Shown piece by piece: positions 1-7,371 of a DNA stretch of 27,214 bases. Within the stretch, counting starts at the first letter, position 1. Every line of letters starts with the position of its first letter. The notes beneath the pieces are model-generated. The model was not told the DNA's origin. It searched no databases and was given only the letters and a program-made list of their open reading frames with translations. The DNA lies in NCBI GenBank assembly GCA_030141605.1, contig JAQGDQ010001285.1, positions 22,501-49,714 of the forward strand. Direction: 5' to 3'. The position numbers and the translations under genes are program-made. This DNA is from Tubiluchus corallicola (Eukaryota; Priapulida; Priapulimorpha; Priapulimorphida; Tubiluchidae).

Positions 1-859
1 ACCTACCTGTTCCTACATCATATACTGACCAGCCACCATGAGCAACTATGAAAATCTTACCATCATAATCACTTCCATCGCCTGAATTATAAATACCATC
101 AACCCCTACATTTTGTGAGAAAAGGAAATCGCCAAATTGTTTTGATGTAGTCTCATACTTCGCCATATAGAAGTCGTGGTCAGCAGCTCCATCGTTGCCC
201 ACTACCCGCACAAAAGGAAAGTCTATATTTGGAGAGAGCAAACTGTATTTAGGTGAGTAATATCCCAGTGAACTAAGTGTTTGATAGCTTATAGTGCTTT
301 CTCCATCAGGCAATCCTCTAACAAGATATTCCGTTGTTGTAGGTGGCAGTTCTACACTCTCATTTTGCCAACTAATAATAATTTTGTCTATAGTTTTATT
401 AGGGGTATTTACCACGGCATCCCATTTCAATCGAACAATATTGTATCTACTTTCTTCGTTTGTTATGTTCTTCAAGTTGTCTGGCACAAGAGACTCAAAC
501 TCAAAAGCATCAGTTCTTACTCCTTCCGATTCATTGTTGTTTTTATCTTTGGTTTGTATTTTTATGGTATATGTTCCCGATACTATATTTTCAAATATTA
601 CACTATCTGTTTTTGCATCTGTCCACTGTTTGCTTACAGGTTTTTGCTCCTCATTCTCTAAAGAAATAAGAACAATTCTAAAGTCTTCATCCGTGGGATT
701 TTTCCAAGTTACTTTTACATCAATATCTAATTTCTCAATTTTATAATCAGTAACTTCACTGGGTGGAGTTTTGTCTGTTTCTAATTCTAATGCTTTTTCA
801 CATTGAAACAAGAGAAAACTAAATAACAACAAAATTGTTGATGGCATTTTTCTATTCAT
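1..859 (-). CDS. Surface lipoprotein with FnIII-like domains and start of a SUMF1/FGE-like domain (3' end outside window)
   Basis: The reading frame is open on the minus strand from ATG at 859 to the window edge, about 286 codons. The N-terminus is a lipoprotein signal: a hydrophobic stretch ending LLFQC with the lipid-accepting Cys at residue 20, followed by acidic residues. Two FnIII-like segments follow; 'VTWKNPTDEDFRIVLIS' is typical of the DUF4959/FnIII type in Bacteroidota surface proteins. After about residue 225 the motif 'FYMAKYETTSKQFGDFL' and a later 'GGW' resemble the opening of the formylglycine-generating-enzyme/SUMF1 fold (KYEVTN.QY..FL). In Bacteroidota this fold is often a non-catalytic carbohydrate or surface domain, so enzymatic activity should not be assumed. 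The protein is probably anchored in the outer membrane. A second ATG four codons in is an alternative start. Confidence 0.8.
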   Translation of the reverse strand, partial: MNRKMPSTILLLFSFLLFQCEKALELETDKTPPSEVTDYKIEKLDIDVKVTWKNPTDEDFRIVLISLENEEQKPVSKQWTDAKTDSVIFENIVSGTYTIKIQTKDKNNNESEGVRTDAFEFESLVPDNLKNITNEESRYNIVRLKWDAVVNTPNKTIDKIIISWQNESVELPPTTTEYLVRGLPDGESTISYQTLSSLGYYSPKYSLLSPNIDFPFVRVVGNDGAADHDFYMAKYETTSKQFGDFLFSQNVGVDGIYNSGDGSDYDGKIFIVAHGGWSVYDVGTGR

Positions 860-1056
860 ACTAAGAAAATTTCTTTTACATTTAAACAATAATAAAATGA
901 TATTTAAAATCAGGAAATAAGGTTTCAACAACACAAAGAAACATATAATAATACACTAAAAACAAGTAGTATTTTAACATATAACAATACATTTTTTCTT
1001 TTTTAAGCAAAAAAATCTATAAAAATAATATTAAAATATTAATAAACAAATACTTA

Positions 1057-1064
1057 CAAACGTA
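1057..1064 (-). promoter_or_regulatory. -7 element (TACGTTTG) for the minus-strand lipoprotein
   Basis: This is an exact match to the Bacteroidota -7 consensus TAnnTTTG on the minus strand. I see no clear TTG at -33. If used, the lipoprotein mRNA starting at 859 would have an untranslated leader of roughly 190 bases. The rest of 860-1160 is very AT-rich and I see no gene in it. Confidence 0.3.
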
Positions 1065-1120
1065 AAAACATAAATAATATTATTTTACCATATGATTATA
1101 GTTTTTTTGCAAAAAAATTA

Positions 1121-1128
1121 TATCTTTA
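1121..1128 (+). promoter_or_regulatory. Weak -7-like element (TATCTTTA) before the AraC gene
   Basis: One base differs from TAnnTTTG, and no TTG lies at the right distance. Its place 30-40 bases before the ATG at 1161 favours that start over the upstream in-frame ATG at 1092, which would lie before the promoter. Confidence 0.25.
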
Positions 1129-1160
1129 CAACTAAATATAAATTAATACCGAATATAATT

Positions 1161-2030
1161 ATGATAACAATACGAGAAATAACTCCTTTAAAAGAGAACG
1201 ATTGTTTTATGATTTTCAAAAGAGAAAAATCAAATTTTACATACCCTATTCACTTCCACCCAGAATATGAAATTAACCTAATCCTTGGGGCAAAAGGGGC
1301 AAAAAGAGTAGTAGGAGACCATATAAGCGAAATAAATAATACGGAACTGGTTATGGTTGGAGGAGGAACATTTCACGGGTGGCTACATCATAACTGCAAG
1401 AGTAAAGACCTTGTAGAAGCAACCATTCAATTCAATAGAAATATATTCGGAGAAGAGTATTTGAACAAGAACCAACTGACTCCTGTGAAAAAATTATTAG
1501 AAGAATCCTCCAAAGGTATTAAGTTCTCTTCTGAAACAGCACTTTTCTTAAAAGATAGAATTTTGAATTTGAATGAAAAAAGAGGTTTCGATTCTGTTTT
1601 GGAATTAATGTCAATAATTTACGACCTTTCAATATCCAGACAACAAAAAATTTTAGCAAGCAGTTCATTCGTAGGACAAATATCTACAACCAATAGTCGT
1701 AGAATAGAAAAAGTATACAGATATATACAAAACAACTTTAAGAAGCCTATTAAGTTAAAAGATGCGTCTAACTTAGTAGGAATGACAGAACATTCCTTTG
1801 CACGTTTTTTTAAACAGCGAACAAATAAAACATTTATAGAAAGTTTGAGCGAAATAAGATTAGGTCATGCCACCAAACTTCTGGTAGAAACAACTAAAAG
1901 TGTTTCTGAAATCTGTTATGAATGTGGGTTCAACAACCTATCCAATTTTAACAGAACTTTTAAAGCAAAGAAGAAATATGCACCCAAAGAGTTCAGAAAA
2001 AATTACAATGGAGTTAATGTTATTATATAA
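1161..2030 (+). CDS. AraC-family transcriptional regulator with N-terminal cupin
   Basis: A 289-residue DNA-binding regulator. The N-terminal half has the cupin signature of sugar-sensing AraC proteins: 'YPIHFHPEYEINLIL', then 'GDHISEI' and 'LVMVGGGTFHGW'. The last ~95 residues form the double helix-turn-helix: first helix pair around 'LKDASNLVGMTEHSFARFFK', and the family signature 'ICYECGFNNLSNFNRTFK' ending 'YAPKEFRK'. Residues before 1161 (ATG at 1092) are Ile/Phe/Asn-rich, unlike the family, and precede the putative promoter, so I chose 1161, where 'MITIREITPL' matches the usual opening. The target genes cannot be told from the sequence. The divergent lipoprotein is one candidate; by family analogy a sugar or another small ligand is likely. 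Confidence 0.9.
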   Translation: MITIREITPLKENDCFMIFKREKSNFTYPIHFHPEYEINLILGAKGAKRVVGDHISEINNTELVMVGGGTFHGWLHHNCKSKDLVEATIQFNRNIFGEEYLNKNQLTPVKKLLEESSKGIKFSSETALFLKDRILNLNEKRGFDSVLELMSIIYDLSISRQQKILASSSFVGQISTTNSRRIEKVYRYIQNNFKKPIKLKDASNLVGMTEHSFARFFKQRTNKTFIESLSEIRLGHATKLLVETTKSVSEICYECGFNNLSNFNRTFKAKKKYAPKEFRKNYNGVNVII

Positions 2031-2084
2031 CAACTATTATTATTACCTATAATATTTAAAATCATCATTGGAAAAACCCTTATT

Positions 2085-2107
2085 ACATAGCTCTTAAAGT
2101 GCTATGT
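2085..2107. terminator. Hairpin between convergent genes
   Basis: ACATAGC (2085-2091) and GCTATGT (2101-2107) form a perfect 7-base stem with a 9-base loop. It sits between the stop of the AraC gene (2030) and the stop of the K+ channel gene (2144). There is no T-run, so a role as bidirectional terminator is inferred from position only. Confidence 0.35.
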
Positions 2108-2143
2108 CGTTCATCAAAATATAATTGCTGTTTTAAATCTTCT

Positions 2144-2923
2144 TTATATCTCTTTTTTACAATGAGGGCAAACCTGTTTTTCTTTTTTGACTCTCTCCAA
2201 AAACCCAAAACTAATAATACCCGTAGGCAAAGCAACTATACCTATACTCAATACAGCAATGATACCACTTATAAACTTACCCAAACCTGTAACAGGTGTT
2301 ACATCGCCGTAACCTATAGTGGTCAAAGTAATAACAGCCCACCAAAGCGTATTCAACACATTAGGAAAAACATCGGGTTGAGCCTCTCGCTCCACGTGAT
2401 ACATCAAAAATGAGGATGATACCAATACAAATACAATAACAAACAATATCGTTCCCAACTCCGACCTTTTTGCTTTTACCACATCCCATATAACTACTAT
2501 AGAACTATTGTATTTGTTCAGCTTTAAAAGCCTAAAAAGTCTTGAAAGTCTCAAAACTTCCAATGATTTTAAATTCATCCCAGTAAAAAGGAACAAATAA
2601 AAAGGAAAAATCGCAAATAAATCTATAAGACCATAAAATGAAAATCCAAACTTTAACGCTGAGTGCAACCTACTTTTCGAAGGATGTGTCAAATCCGAAA
2701 TATACAACCGAAGCAAATACTCAATAGAAAATATTATAGAAGCTATAATCTCAGATACAATAAAAAACCTGACAAGGGCTTCATTCTCACTTCGCATTGT
2801 AAGAATAGCAATAGAGATAACATTGAAGATAATAAGCCCAACAATAGAATAGTCAAAGTATAAATTATACTTAGAACCGTGCGAACCTTTTTCTAATAAC
2901 TTATATATTTTGTCTTTTAACAT
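2144..2923 (-). CDS. Voltage-gated-type potassium channel (ion_trans family)
   Basis: A 259-residue six-helix Kv-type channel of the inner membrane. S1 is near residues 22-42, S2 52-73, S3 91-113. S4 at about 120-137 has positive charges every third residue (R125, R128, R131, K134 in 'LRLSRLFRLLKL'). S5 is near 157-176. The selectivity filter TTIGYGD lies at 201-207, and S6 at about 213-240. The spacing and filter match bacterial Kv homologues. The short C-terminus ends 'CPHCKKEI', a single CxxC knuckle that could bind metal across the tetramer; this is unusual but seen in some small channels. It lies 89 bases after purU on the same strand and has its own candidate -7 element at 2986-2993, so it may be transcribed alone or as the tail of the tyrS-purU unit. 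Confidence 0.93.
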   Translation of the reverse strand: MLKDKIYKLLEKGSHGSKYNLYFDYSIVGLIIFNVISIAILTMRSENEALVRFFIVSEIIASIIFSIEYLLRLYISDLTHPSKSRLHSALKFGFSFYGLIDLFAIFPFYLFLFTGMNLKSLEVLRLSRLFRLLKLNKYNSSIVVIWDVVKAKRSELGTILFVIVFVLVSSSFLMYHVEREAQPDVFPNVLNTLWWAVITLTTIGYGDVTPVTGLGKFISGIIAVLSIGIVALPTGIISFGFLERVKKEKQVCPHCKKEI

Positions 2924-2985
2924 TATATAACGTAAATATAAAATTCCCGAAATATTACTATTAATCCAACACTTATATCAAAAGT

Positions 2986-3020
2986 CAAAATTACATCCCT
3001 TCATTAAAATCTCTACTCAA
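2986..3020 (-). promoter_or_regulatory. Candidate promoter for the K+ channel gene
   Basis: The minus strand carries TAATTTTG (2986-2993), an exact TAnnTTTG match. A TTG at 3018-3020 lies 24 bases upstream, a little longer than usual. Confidence 0.35.
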
Positions 3021-3883
3021 AAATAATTGTCTTATTCTTAAACGTAAGAATCTTCCTTGTAATATGTTTCTGCACAGCACCCGAAAGCACTATCTTCTCT
3101 AAATCCTTCCCTTTTTCAACCAACCTACTCACATCATTCCTATGTGATATATGAGCTATATCTTGCCCTATGATAGGCCCCGCGTCCAGCTCATTTGTTA
3201 CATAATGACTTGTTGCTCCTATCAATTTCACCCCTCGCTCGTGTGCAGCGTGATAAGGCTTTGCCCCTATAAACGCAGGCAGAAACGAATGGTGTATATT
3301 GATTATTTTGTTCGGATACCTAATTATATATTTTACTGGTAAGTATCTGCATATACCTTGCCAACACTATAAAGTTTATTCTATAATCTTCTAACAATTT
3401 TAAGATTTTTTCCTCTTGCTCTTCCTTGTTTTCTTTTGTTATTGGGAAATAGTGGTAATCTATATTGAATCTATTAGCGACCTCCTCTAAATCAGGATGG
3501 TTGCTCACAACGAGTGGAATTTCCACATTCCACTCGTTGTTTTTATAACGTGCCAACATATCATACAAGCAGTGAGACATTTTAGATACAAAAACTGCCA
3601 TACGTGGAGCATTTTCAGAGAAATAAATATTACAGACCGTCTTATATTTAGTAGAAAACTCCGTATTAAAAACCTCCTCAATTTCTTCTCTGGGTATGCT
3701 AAACTCTTCCAACTCCCACTCTATCCGCATAAAAAAAGCCTTTTCTAATATATCTACGTGCTGGTCGAGATAAATGATATTACCCCCATTTTGATTAATA
3801 AAATCAGTAATCGAAGCAAGAATGCCTTTCTGGTCGGGACAAGACAATAATAAAATAGCCGTGCTCTTTTTTTGTTTTCCCAT
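3013..3883 (-). pseudogene. purU: Formyltetrahydrofolate deformylase, interrupted by a one-base frameshift
   Basis: PurU hydrolyses 10-formyl-THF to THF and formate. The N-terminal part (start 3883) is an ACT domain beginning 'LLLSCPDQKGILASITDFI', followed by the formyltransferase-type fold ('PLVVSNHPDL', 'FIVLARYMQILT'). The frame then hits TAG at 3320-3322. The next frame continues the family without loss: 'RYPNKIINIHHSFLPAF', 'GAKPYHAAHERGVKLIGATS', 'ELDAGPIIGQDIAH', ending at 3013. One extra T at about 3322-3324 explains the break. Without it the protein would be about 289 residues, the usual PurU length. The lost part contains the catalytic His (INIHH) and Asp (ELDAGPII), so the truncated product should be inactive. 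It starts 3 bases after tyrS. A sequencing error is possible; the remainder looks well conserved, so decay would be very recent. Confidence 0.88.
3507..3540. repeat. Perfect 14-base inverted repeat inside purU
   Basis: ACAACGAGTGGAAT (3507-3520) is followed by six loop bases and then its exact reverse complement (3527-3540). On the plus strand, antisense to purU, a run TTTTT follows at once, which gives it the form of an intrinsic terminator. In the purU mRNA it would fold as a strong hairpin at codons for the sequence around 'NNEWNVEIPLVV'. Confidence 0.75.
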
Positions 3884-3886
3884 CTC

Positions 3887-5185
3887 TTAATTAATCTTTA
3901 TTATGTAATAGGTTTTTTTGCCTTTTTGTATCAACAAGTACTTGTTGTTAAGCAAGTCCTTCTCCTGCAACAATAGCCCCTCGTTTATTATCTTTTCTTT
4001 ATTGATGCTCACCCCGCCTCCCTTTATCAACCTTCGCAGCTCCCCTTTGGAGGCAAATACATTGGCTTTTTCAGCCAACAAATCTATTACATCTACTGAT
4101 TTATCAAACACTTTCCTACCTACACTATACACCTCCACACCCTCAAACACATCTAAAAACGTAGTCTCATCTATCGTCTTGAGTATATCTGACGTATTTT
4201 TTCCAAACAATATCTCCGAAGCTTGTTGAGCCGTTGTAAGCTGGTCTTTACCGTGTATCATCACAGTTACTTCCTCTGCCAGCCGCTTCTGCAATACGCG
4301 CAAATGAGGCTCTTGCCTATGCGTTGCTATCAACTGTTCAACTTCCTCCTGTCCAAGTATCGTAAATATCTTGATATACTTTTCCGCATCTTCATCTGAC
4401 GTATTGAGCCAAAATTGATAAAACTTATAAGGAGAAGTATACTCTGACGACAACCAGATATTGCCAGTCTCCGTCTTGCCAAATTTTCCCCCATCTGCCT
4501 TCGTTATCAACGGACAGGTAATAGCATATGCCTCGCCCTGTTCTTTGCGGCGTATAAGTTCCGTTCCCGTAACTATATTGCCCCACTGGTCAGAACCACC
4601 CATCTGTAACCTACACCCCTTAGTTTTATACAAGTGCCAAAAATCCGTTCCTTGCACCAGTTGATAAGAAAACTCTGTGAAGGACAAACCAGCTCCCTCC
4701 TCTCCTACTATACGTTTTTTCACAGAATCTTTAGCCATCATATAATTAACAGTAATATGCTTGCCTACCTCTCTTATAAAATCAATGAAACTATACTGCT
4801 GCATCCAATCATAATTATTTACCAGCTCCGCAGAATTAGAAGAGGAAGCATCAAAATCTAAAAACTTTGACAGCTGCTTTTTAATACATTCCTGATTGTG
4901 TCGCAATGTTTTTTCATCCAACAGATTTCTCTCTTGCGATTTCCCCGAGGGGTCGCCTATCATACCCGTAGCCCCACCAATAAGAACAATGGGCTTATGC
5001 CCTGCCAGTTGCAAATGTTTCAACATCATAATAGATACCAAATGCCCAATGTGCAAAGAGTCTGCCGTAGGGTCTATACCCACATAAGCAGTAGTCATTT
5101 CCTTTTCAAGTTGTTTCTCCGTGTCGGGCATTATATTATGTATCATTCCCCGCCACTGCAATTCTTCAATAAAATTAGCCTTCAT
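3887..5185 (-). CDS. tyrS: Tyrosyl-tRNA synthetase
   Basis: A cytoplasmic class I synthetase that charges tRNA-Tyr. The length of 432 residues is normal for the bacterial TyrS type. The HIGH motif is 'LHIGHL' (residues 44-49) preceded by '[10 protein letters not shown]'. '[14 protein letters not shown]' (70-83), the tyrosine/AMP site '[14 protein letters not shown]' (194-207) and the KMSKS-equivalent 'KFGKT' (234-238) are all in order. The C-terminal ~65 residues form an S4 RNA-binding domain ('[18 protein letters not shown]'). purU follows 3 bases downstream, so both are almost certainly cotranscribed. A -7 element at 5223-5230 lies just upstream of the start. Confidence 0.97.
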   Translation of the reverse strand: MKANFIEELQWRGMIHNIMPDTEKQLEKEMTTAYVGIDPTADSLHIGHLVSIMMLKHLQLAGHKPIVLIGGATGMIGDPSGKSQERNLLDEKTLRHNQECIKKQLSKFLDFDASSSNSAELVNNYDWMQQYSFIDFIREVGKHITVNYMMAKDSVKKRIVGEEGAGLSFTEFSYQLVQGTDFWHLYKTKGCRLQMGGSDQWGNIVTGTELIRRKEQGEAYAITCPLITKADGGKFGKTETGNIWLSSEYTSPYKFYQFWLNTSDEDAEKYIKIFTILGQEEVEQLIATHRQEPHLRVLQKRLAEEVTVMIHGKDQLTTAQQASEILFGKNTSDILKTIDETTFLDVFEGVEVYSVGRKVFDKSVDVIDLLAEKANVFASKGELRRLIKGGGVSINKEKIINEGLLLQEKDLLNNKYLLIQKGKKTYYIIKIN

Positions 5186-5222
5186 TATTATTCTATCTCT
5201 ATTTTTGTTTGTGTGTCACTTT

Positions 5223-5230
5223 CAAAAATA
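5223..5230 (-). promoter_or_regulatory. -7 element (TATTTTTG) for tyrS
   Basis: An exact minus-strand TAnnTTTG match 38 bases before the tyrS start, between cvpA and tyrS. No clear TTG at -33. Confidence 0.4.
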
Positions 5231-5256
5231 TAGCCATTTTTCTCTATTGTAAACAT

Positions 5257-5790
5257 TTATATTTCTATAGGTAATGCTATTTCTGGATAATAATCTTCTT
5301 TTAAACTATCGTAATCAAAATGAGTAAAGTCAAATACTGATGGGGCAAAACTTAACAATGGTTCATACAAAAGAGATTGTTGTTTGCTTTCTTCTTTGAT
5401 GACATTGAAAAAGGGAATTCGTTCTAATAACAATAGAATAATACTGATTATAAAAGCAATTTTAATAACACCAAATAGCAGACCTATCAACCTATTGACA
5501 ATACCCAATGCAACAGCCTTCACTACCTTGTCCAATACCTTTGCCAACAAATGTACTGCAATAACAATAGCTACAAAAGTTACTACAAAGGATATGATAG
5601 AAATATATTTGGAGTCGAAATTAAAATTAGCCTGCAATAACCCAGCTGTAATTTCTGAAAAACGTATAGAACCATAAATGCCAAATAAAAGAGCAATAAG
5701 CGAAGCTACTTCTATGATAAAGCCTTTAGTAAAGCCTTTGTAAGCAAACCAAACAATAGGGATGATAAGTATAATATCTAAATAGTTCAT
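5257..5790 (-). CDS. CvpA family membrane protein
   Basis: A 177-residue inner-membrane protein of the CvpA (colicin V production) family. It opens with the family pattern 'MNYLDIILIIPIVWFAYKGF.KGFI.E'. Four hydrophobic segments are visible at about residues 4-22, 28-44, 62-84 and 100-122, with 'AVALGIVNRLIGLLFGVIK' matching the conserved centre of the family. In E. coli cvpA sits upstream of purF; here the neighbour is tyrS. The molecular function of the family is not settled; links to envelope homeostasis are reported for proteobacterial members. It has its own -7 element at 5822-5829 and ends 71 bases before tyrS, so read-through into tyrS-purU is possible. Confidence 0.88.
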   Translation of the reverse strand: MNYLDIILIIPIVWFAYKGFTKGFIIEVASLIALLFGIYGSIRFSEITAGLLQANFNFDSKYISIISFVVTFVAIVIAVHLLAKVLDKVVKAVALGIVNRLIGLLFGVIKIAFIISIILLLLERIPFFNVIKEESKQQSLLYEPLLSFAPSVFDFTHFDYDSLKEDYYPEIALPIEI

Positions 5791-5821
5791 TATATTAGTA
5801 TATTACTAAATTACCTGACTA

Positions 5822-5829
5822 CAAATGTA
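5822..5829 (-). promoter_or_regulatory. -7 element (TACATTTG) for cvpA
   Basis: An exact minus-strand TAnnTTTG match 32 bases before the cvpA start. The -33 TTG is not clear. Confidence 0.4.
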
Positions 5830-5903
5830 TAAATTATTCTTGAAACCTTGAAACACTGTTTTACACAGATAAAACTCTTCTTAAAATAAAAGCAAAATTT
5901 TTA

Positions 5904-5934
5904 TTGTGATTCTTAAAAAGAGTTTGTACCTTTG
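5904..5934 (+). promoter_or_regulatory. Promoter of the tRNA-fMet/tRNA pair
   Basis: TTG (5904-5906), 20 bases, TACCTTTG (5927-5934): a full match to the Bacteroidota sigma-A promoter. It ends 42 bases before the first tRNA. Confidence 0.8.
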
Positions 5935-5976
5935 TAGCAAATTTTAAGCACCGAAAACGTTTTTTATTAGATATAT

Positions 5977-5991
5977 CGCGGGGTGGAGCAG

Positions 5992-6031
<40 letters not shown>

Positions 6032-6048
6032 GAATCCTGCCCCCGCTA
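5977..6048 (+). tRNA. Initiator tRNA-fMet (CAT)
   Basis: A full cloverleaf. Acceptor CGCGGGG pairs with CCCCGCT, leaving a C1 x T72 mismatch. The D stem is GAGC/GCTC. Anticodon stem TTGGG/CCCAA surrounds loop CTCATAA, so the anticodon is CAT. T stem GCAGG/CCTGC has loop TTCGAAT. The unpaired 1:72 position and the three G-C pairs next to the anticodon loop are the hallmarks of the initiator tRNA. The discriminator is A; CCA is not encoded. Confidence 0.95.
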
Positions 6049-6064
6049 CTACTTTCAATAACAC

Positions 6065-6141
6065 GGCGAGGTAGCTCAGCTGGTTAGAGCGCAGGATTCA
6101 TAATCCTGAGGTCGGGAGTTCAAGTCTCCCTCTCGCTACCA
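6065..6141 (+). tRNA. tRNA with CAT anticodon, most likely elongator tRNA-Met
   Basis: Acceptor GGCGAGG pairs with TCTCGCT (two G-U pairs). D arm GCTC..GAGC, anticodon stem CAGGA/TCCTG with loop TTCATAA, T arm GGGAG/CTCCC. The body ends at A 6138 and CCA is encoded at 6139-6141. The pair at 1:72 is G-U, so it is not an initiator. CAT could also mean tRNA-Ile2 with lysidine at position 34; the acceptor sequence looks more like elongator Met. It lies 16 bases after tRNA-fMet and shares its promoter. Confidence 0.92.
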
Positions 6142-6163
6142 GTTCTAATTTTTCCTCACCATT

Positions 6164-6418
6164 TCAATAACAATTCTTACAAGCTCTACGTCCCATATTT
6201 ATTGCCTCTGTCTTAGTGAGTTTTAGCACTTTACTTTTGCAATTATTCAACCCCCTGCAATAATAACGATGATAAGCATACGAATTTCTACTATTGCATA
6301 TAAGCACCTTTTTTTCCTTTTCTTTCTCGCTTTGCTTGTCAATATTTGTCTCTGCTTGTTGAGGTATTACAGCAATACAGCAAAACAATAAGAATAGGGT
6401 AAATAATAACTTTTTCAT
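6164..6418 (-). CDS. Small secreted Cys-rich protein (YHRYYCRGLNNC family)
   Basis: An 84-residue protein with a Sec signal at residues 1-20 ('MKKLLFTLFLLFCCIAVI'), a charged linker, and a compact C-terminal domain with Cys41, Cys54, Cys60, Cys80 and Cys83. The pattern 'YAYHRYYCRGLNNC' and the end 'MGRRACKNCY' recall short Bacteroidota proteins that look like a free Ada-type metal-binding module, with Cys/His probably binding zinc. No function is known to me. It begins 35 bases after recO on the same strand, so recO transcription may run into it. Being exported, it is unlikely to act with RecO. Confidence 0.78.
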   Translation of the reverse strand: MKKLLFTLFLLFCCIAVIPQQAETNIDKQSEKEKEKKVLICNSRNSYAYHRYYCRGLNNCKSKVLKLTKTEAINMGRRACKNCY

Positions 6419-6453
6419 TTTTATAGATTACAAGTTTTGTTTTTTTTATACTC

Positions 6454-7176
6454 TTAACTTTCATACACTTCTTTCAAAACTTCATAAGTTTTTAGTTCTT
6501 GATTAATTTCTTGGTGTGTATAATAGTAGTCAACAATTGTTTGCAACAAACTTTGACGCAATGTTTTGTGGATACTTACTTTAGCTACTTGCGAAATAGG
6601 AGTGCATAACAACTGACTAAAAATTTGGCTTAGCTCTTTCGATATGCAAGTAGCCTCTTCCACAGTTTGATACTGTCCTGCCTGCAAATCAAAATAAAGG
6701 CAACTTTCAGAATAATTATTTTGAGGGAAAAAACCAAGATACTTGGTTAAATGTATTAAAAACAACAGATGAAAATTTTCATAACTCTCAACAAGTTGGT
6801 CGTACAGGTAAAGTGCAGTATATAAATACTCGAACAATACAGGATTGGCTTCTTCTTCCTTCAAGGTTTTATATAATATCTCAGCAAGAAATATAAGCGT
6901 AGTTTGCTTGTGTATATTAATAGGTATAGTTTGATAAGGCTTTTGTATTTTTAACTCCCTCACCTTTTGAAAGTTTCTTTTAGGGATGTGAGTAGCCTCT
7001 ATCTCCAACACATTGAGTGGCTGTATTAAATTACGTTTAGTATTACTTTTCTTTCTGTGTCCTCCTTTGATGATATAGGTCTGTATCCCATACTTTTCGG
7101 TATAGATATGAGTAATAATATCGTGGTCTAAATATTTTAGCACGTTAATTACTATGGCTCTACTGGAGTATAACAT
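6454..7176 (-). CDS. recO: DNA repair protein RecO
   Basis: A 240-residue recombination mediator that works with RecR (and RecF) to load RecA on SSB-coated single-stranded DNA. The N-terminal OB fold starts 'MLYSSRAIVINVLKYLDHD' and includes 'IYTEKYGIQTYIIKGG', which matches the Bacteroidota RecO opening. The rest is the helical domain, with 'LFLIHLTKYLGFFPQNNY' as the family landmark. The four-Cys zinc cluster of some RecO proteins is absent, which is common in this phylum. The 195 bases upstream (7177-7371) hold no gene I can support and no exact -7 match. Confidence 0.92.
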   Translation of the reverse strand: MLYSSRAIVINVLKYLDHDIITHIYTEKYGIQTYIIKGGHRKKSNTKRNLIQPLNVLEIEATHIPKRNFQKVRELKIQKPYQTIPINIHKQTTLIFLAEILYKTLKEEEANPVLFEYLYTALYLYDQLVESYENFHLLFLIHLTKYLGFFPQNNYSESCLYFDLQAGQYQTVEEATCISKELSQIFSQLLCTPISQVAKVSIHKTLRQSLLQTIVDYYYTHQEINQELKTYEVLKEVYES

Positions 7177-7371
7177 TGTTTACTTATTGTAGTAATGTAA
7201 TAGATTTAATAGATTTTTTTTCTTTATGTGCTTTATATCTTTTTCTTAATGTTTACAGTAAGTTAAATAATCGCAAGAAGGCTAAGAAAAATACCTTATC
7301 CTCACTCCTCATTTTCTCTCATAAAAGACTTTACCGTTCTCATCTATATGTTTTTTCAAAGCGATATTGTT

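Noticed and set aside
281-746. Open frames on the plus strand
   Set aside because: They lie antisense to the lipoprotein frame at 1-859, which has a clear signal peptide and domain motifs; their own translations are Phe/Ser-rich and look random.
1092-1160. N-terminal extension of the AraC regulator
   Set aside because: The 23 added residues do not fit the family and the -7-like element lies inside this stretch.
7312-7371. Frame continuing after the GH2 stop, ending '...ENGKVFYERK'
   Set aside because: Only 20 codons behind the stop, no family recognised; the GH2 protein is complete without it.
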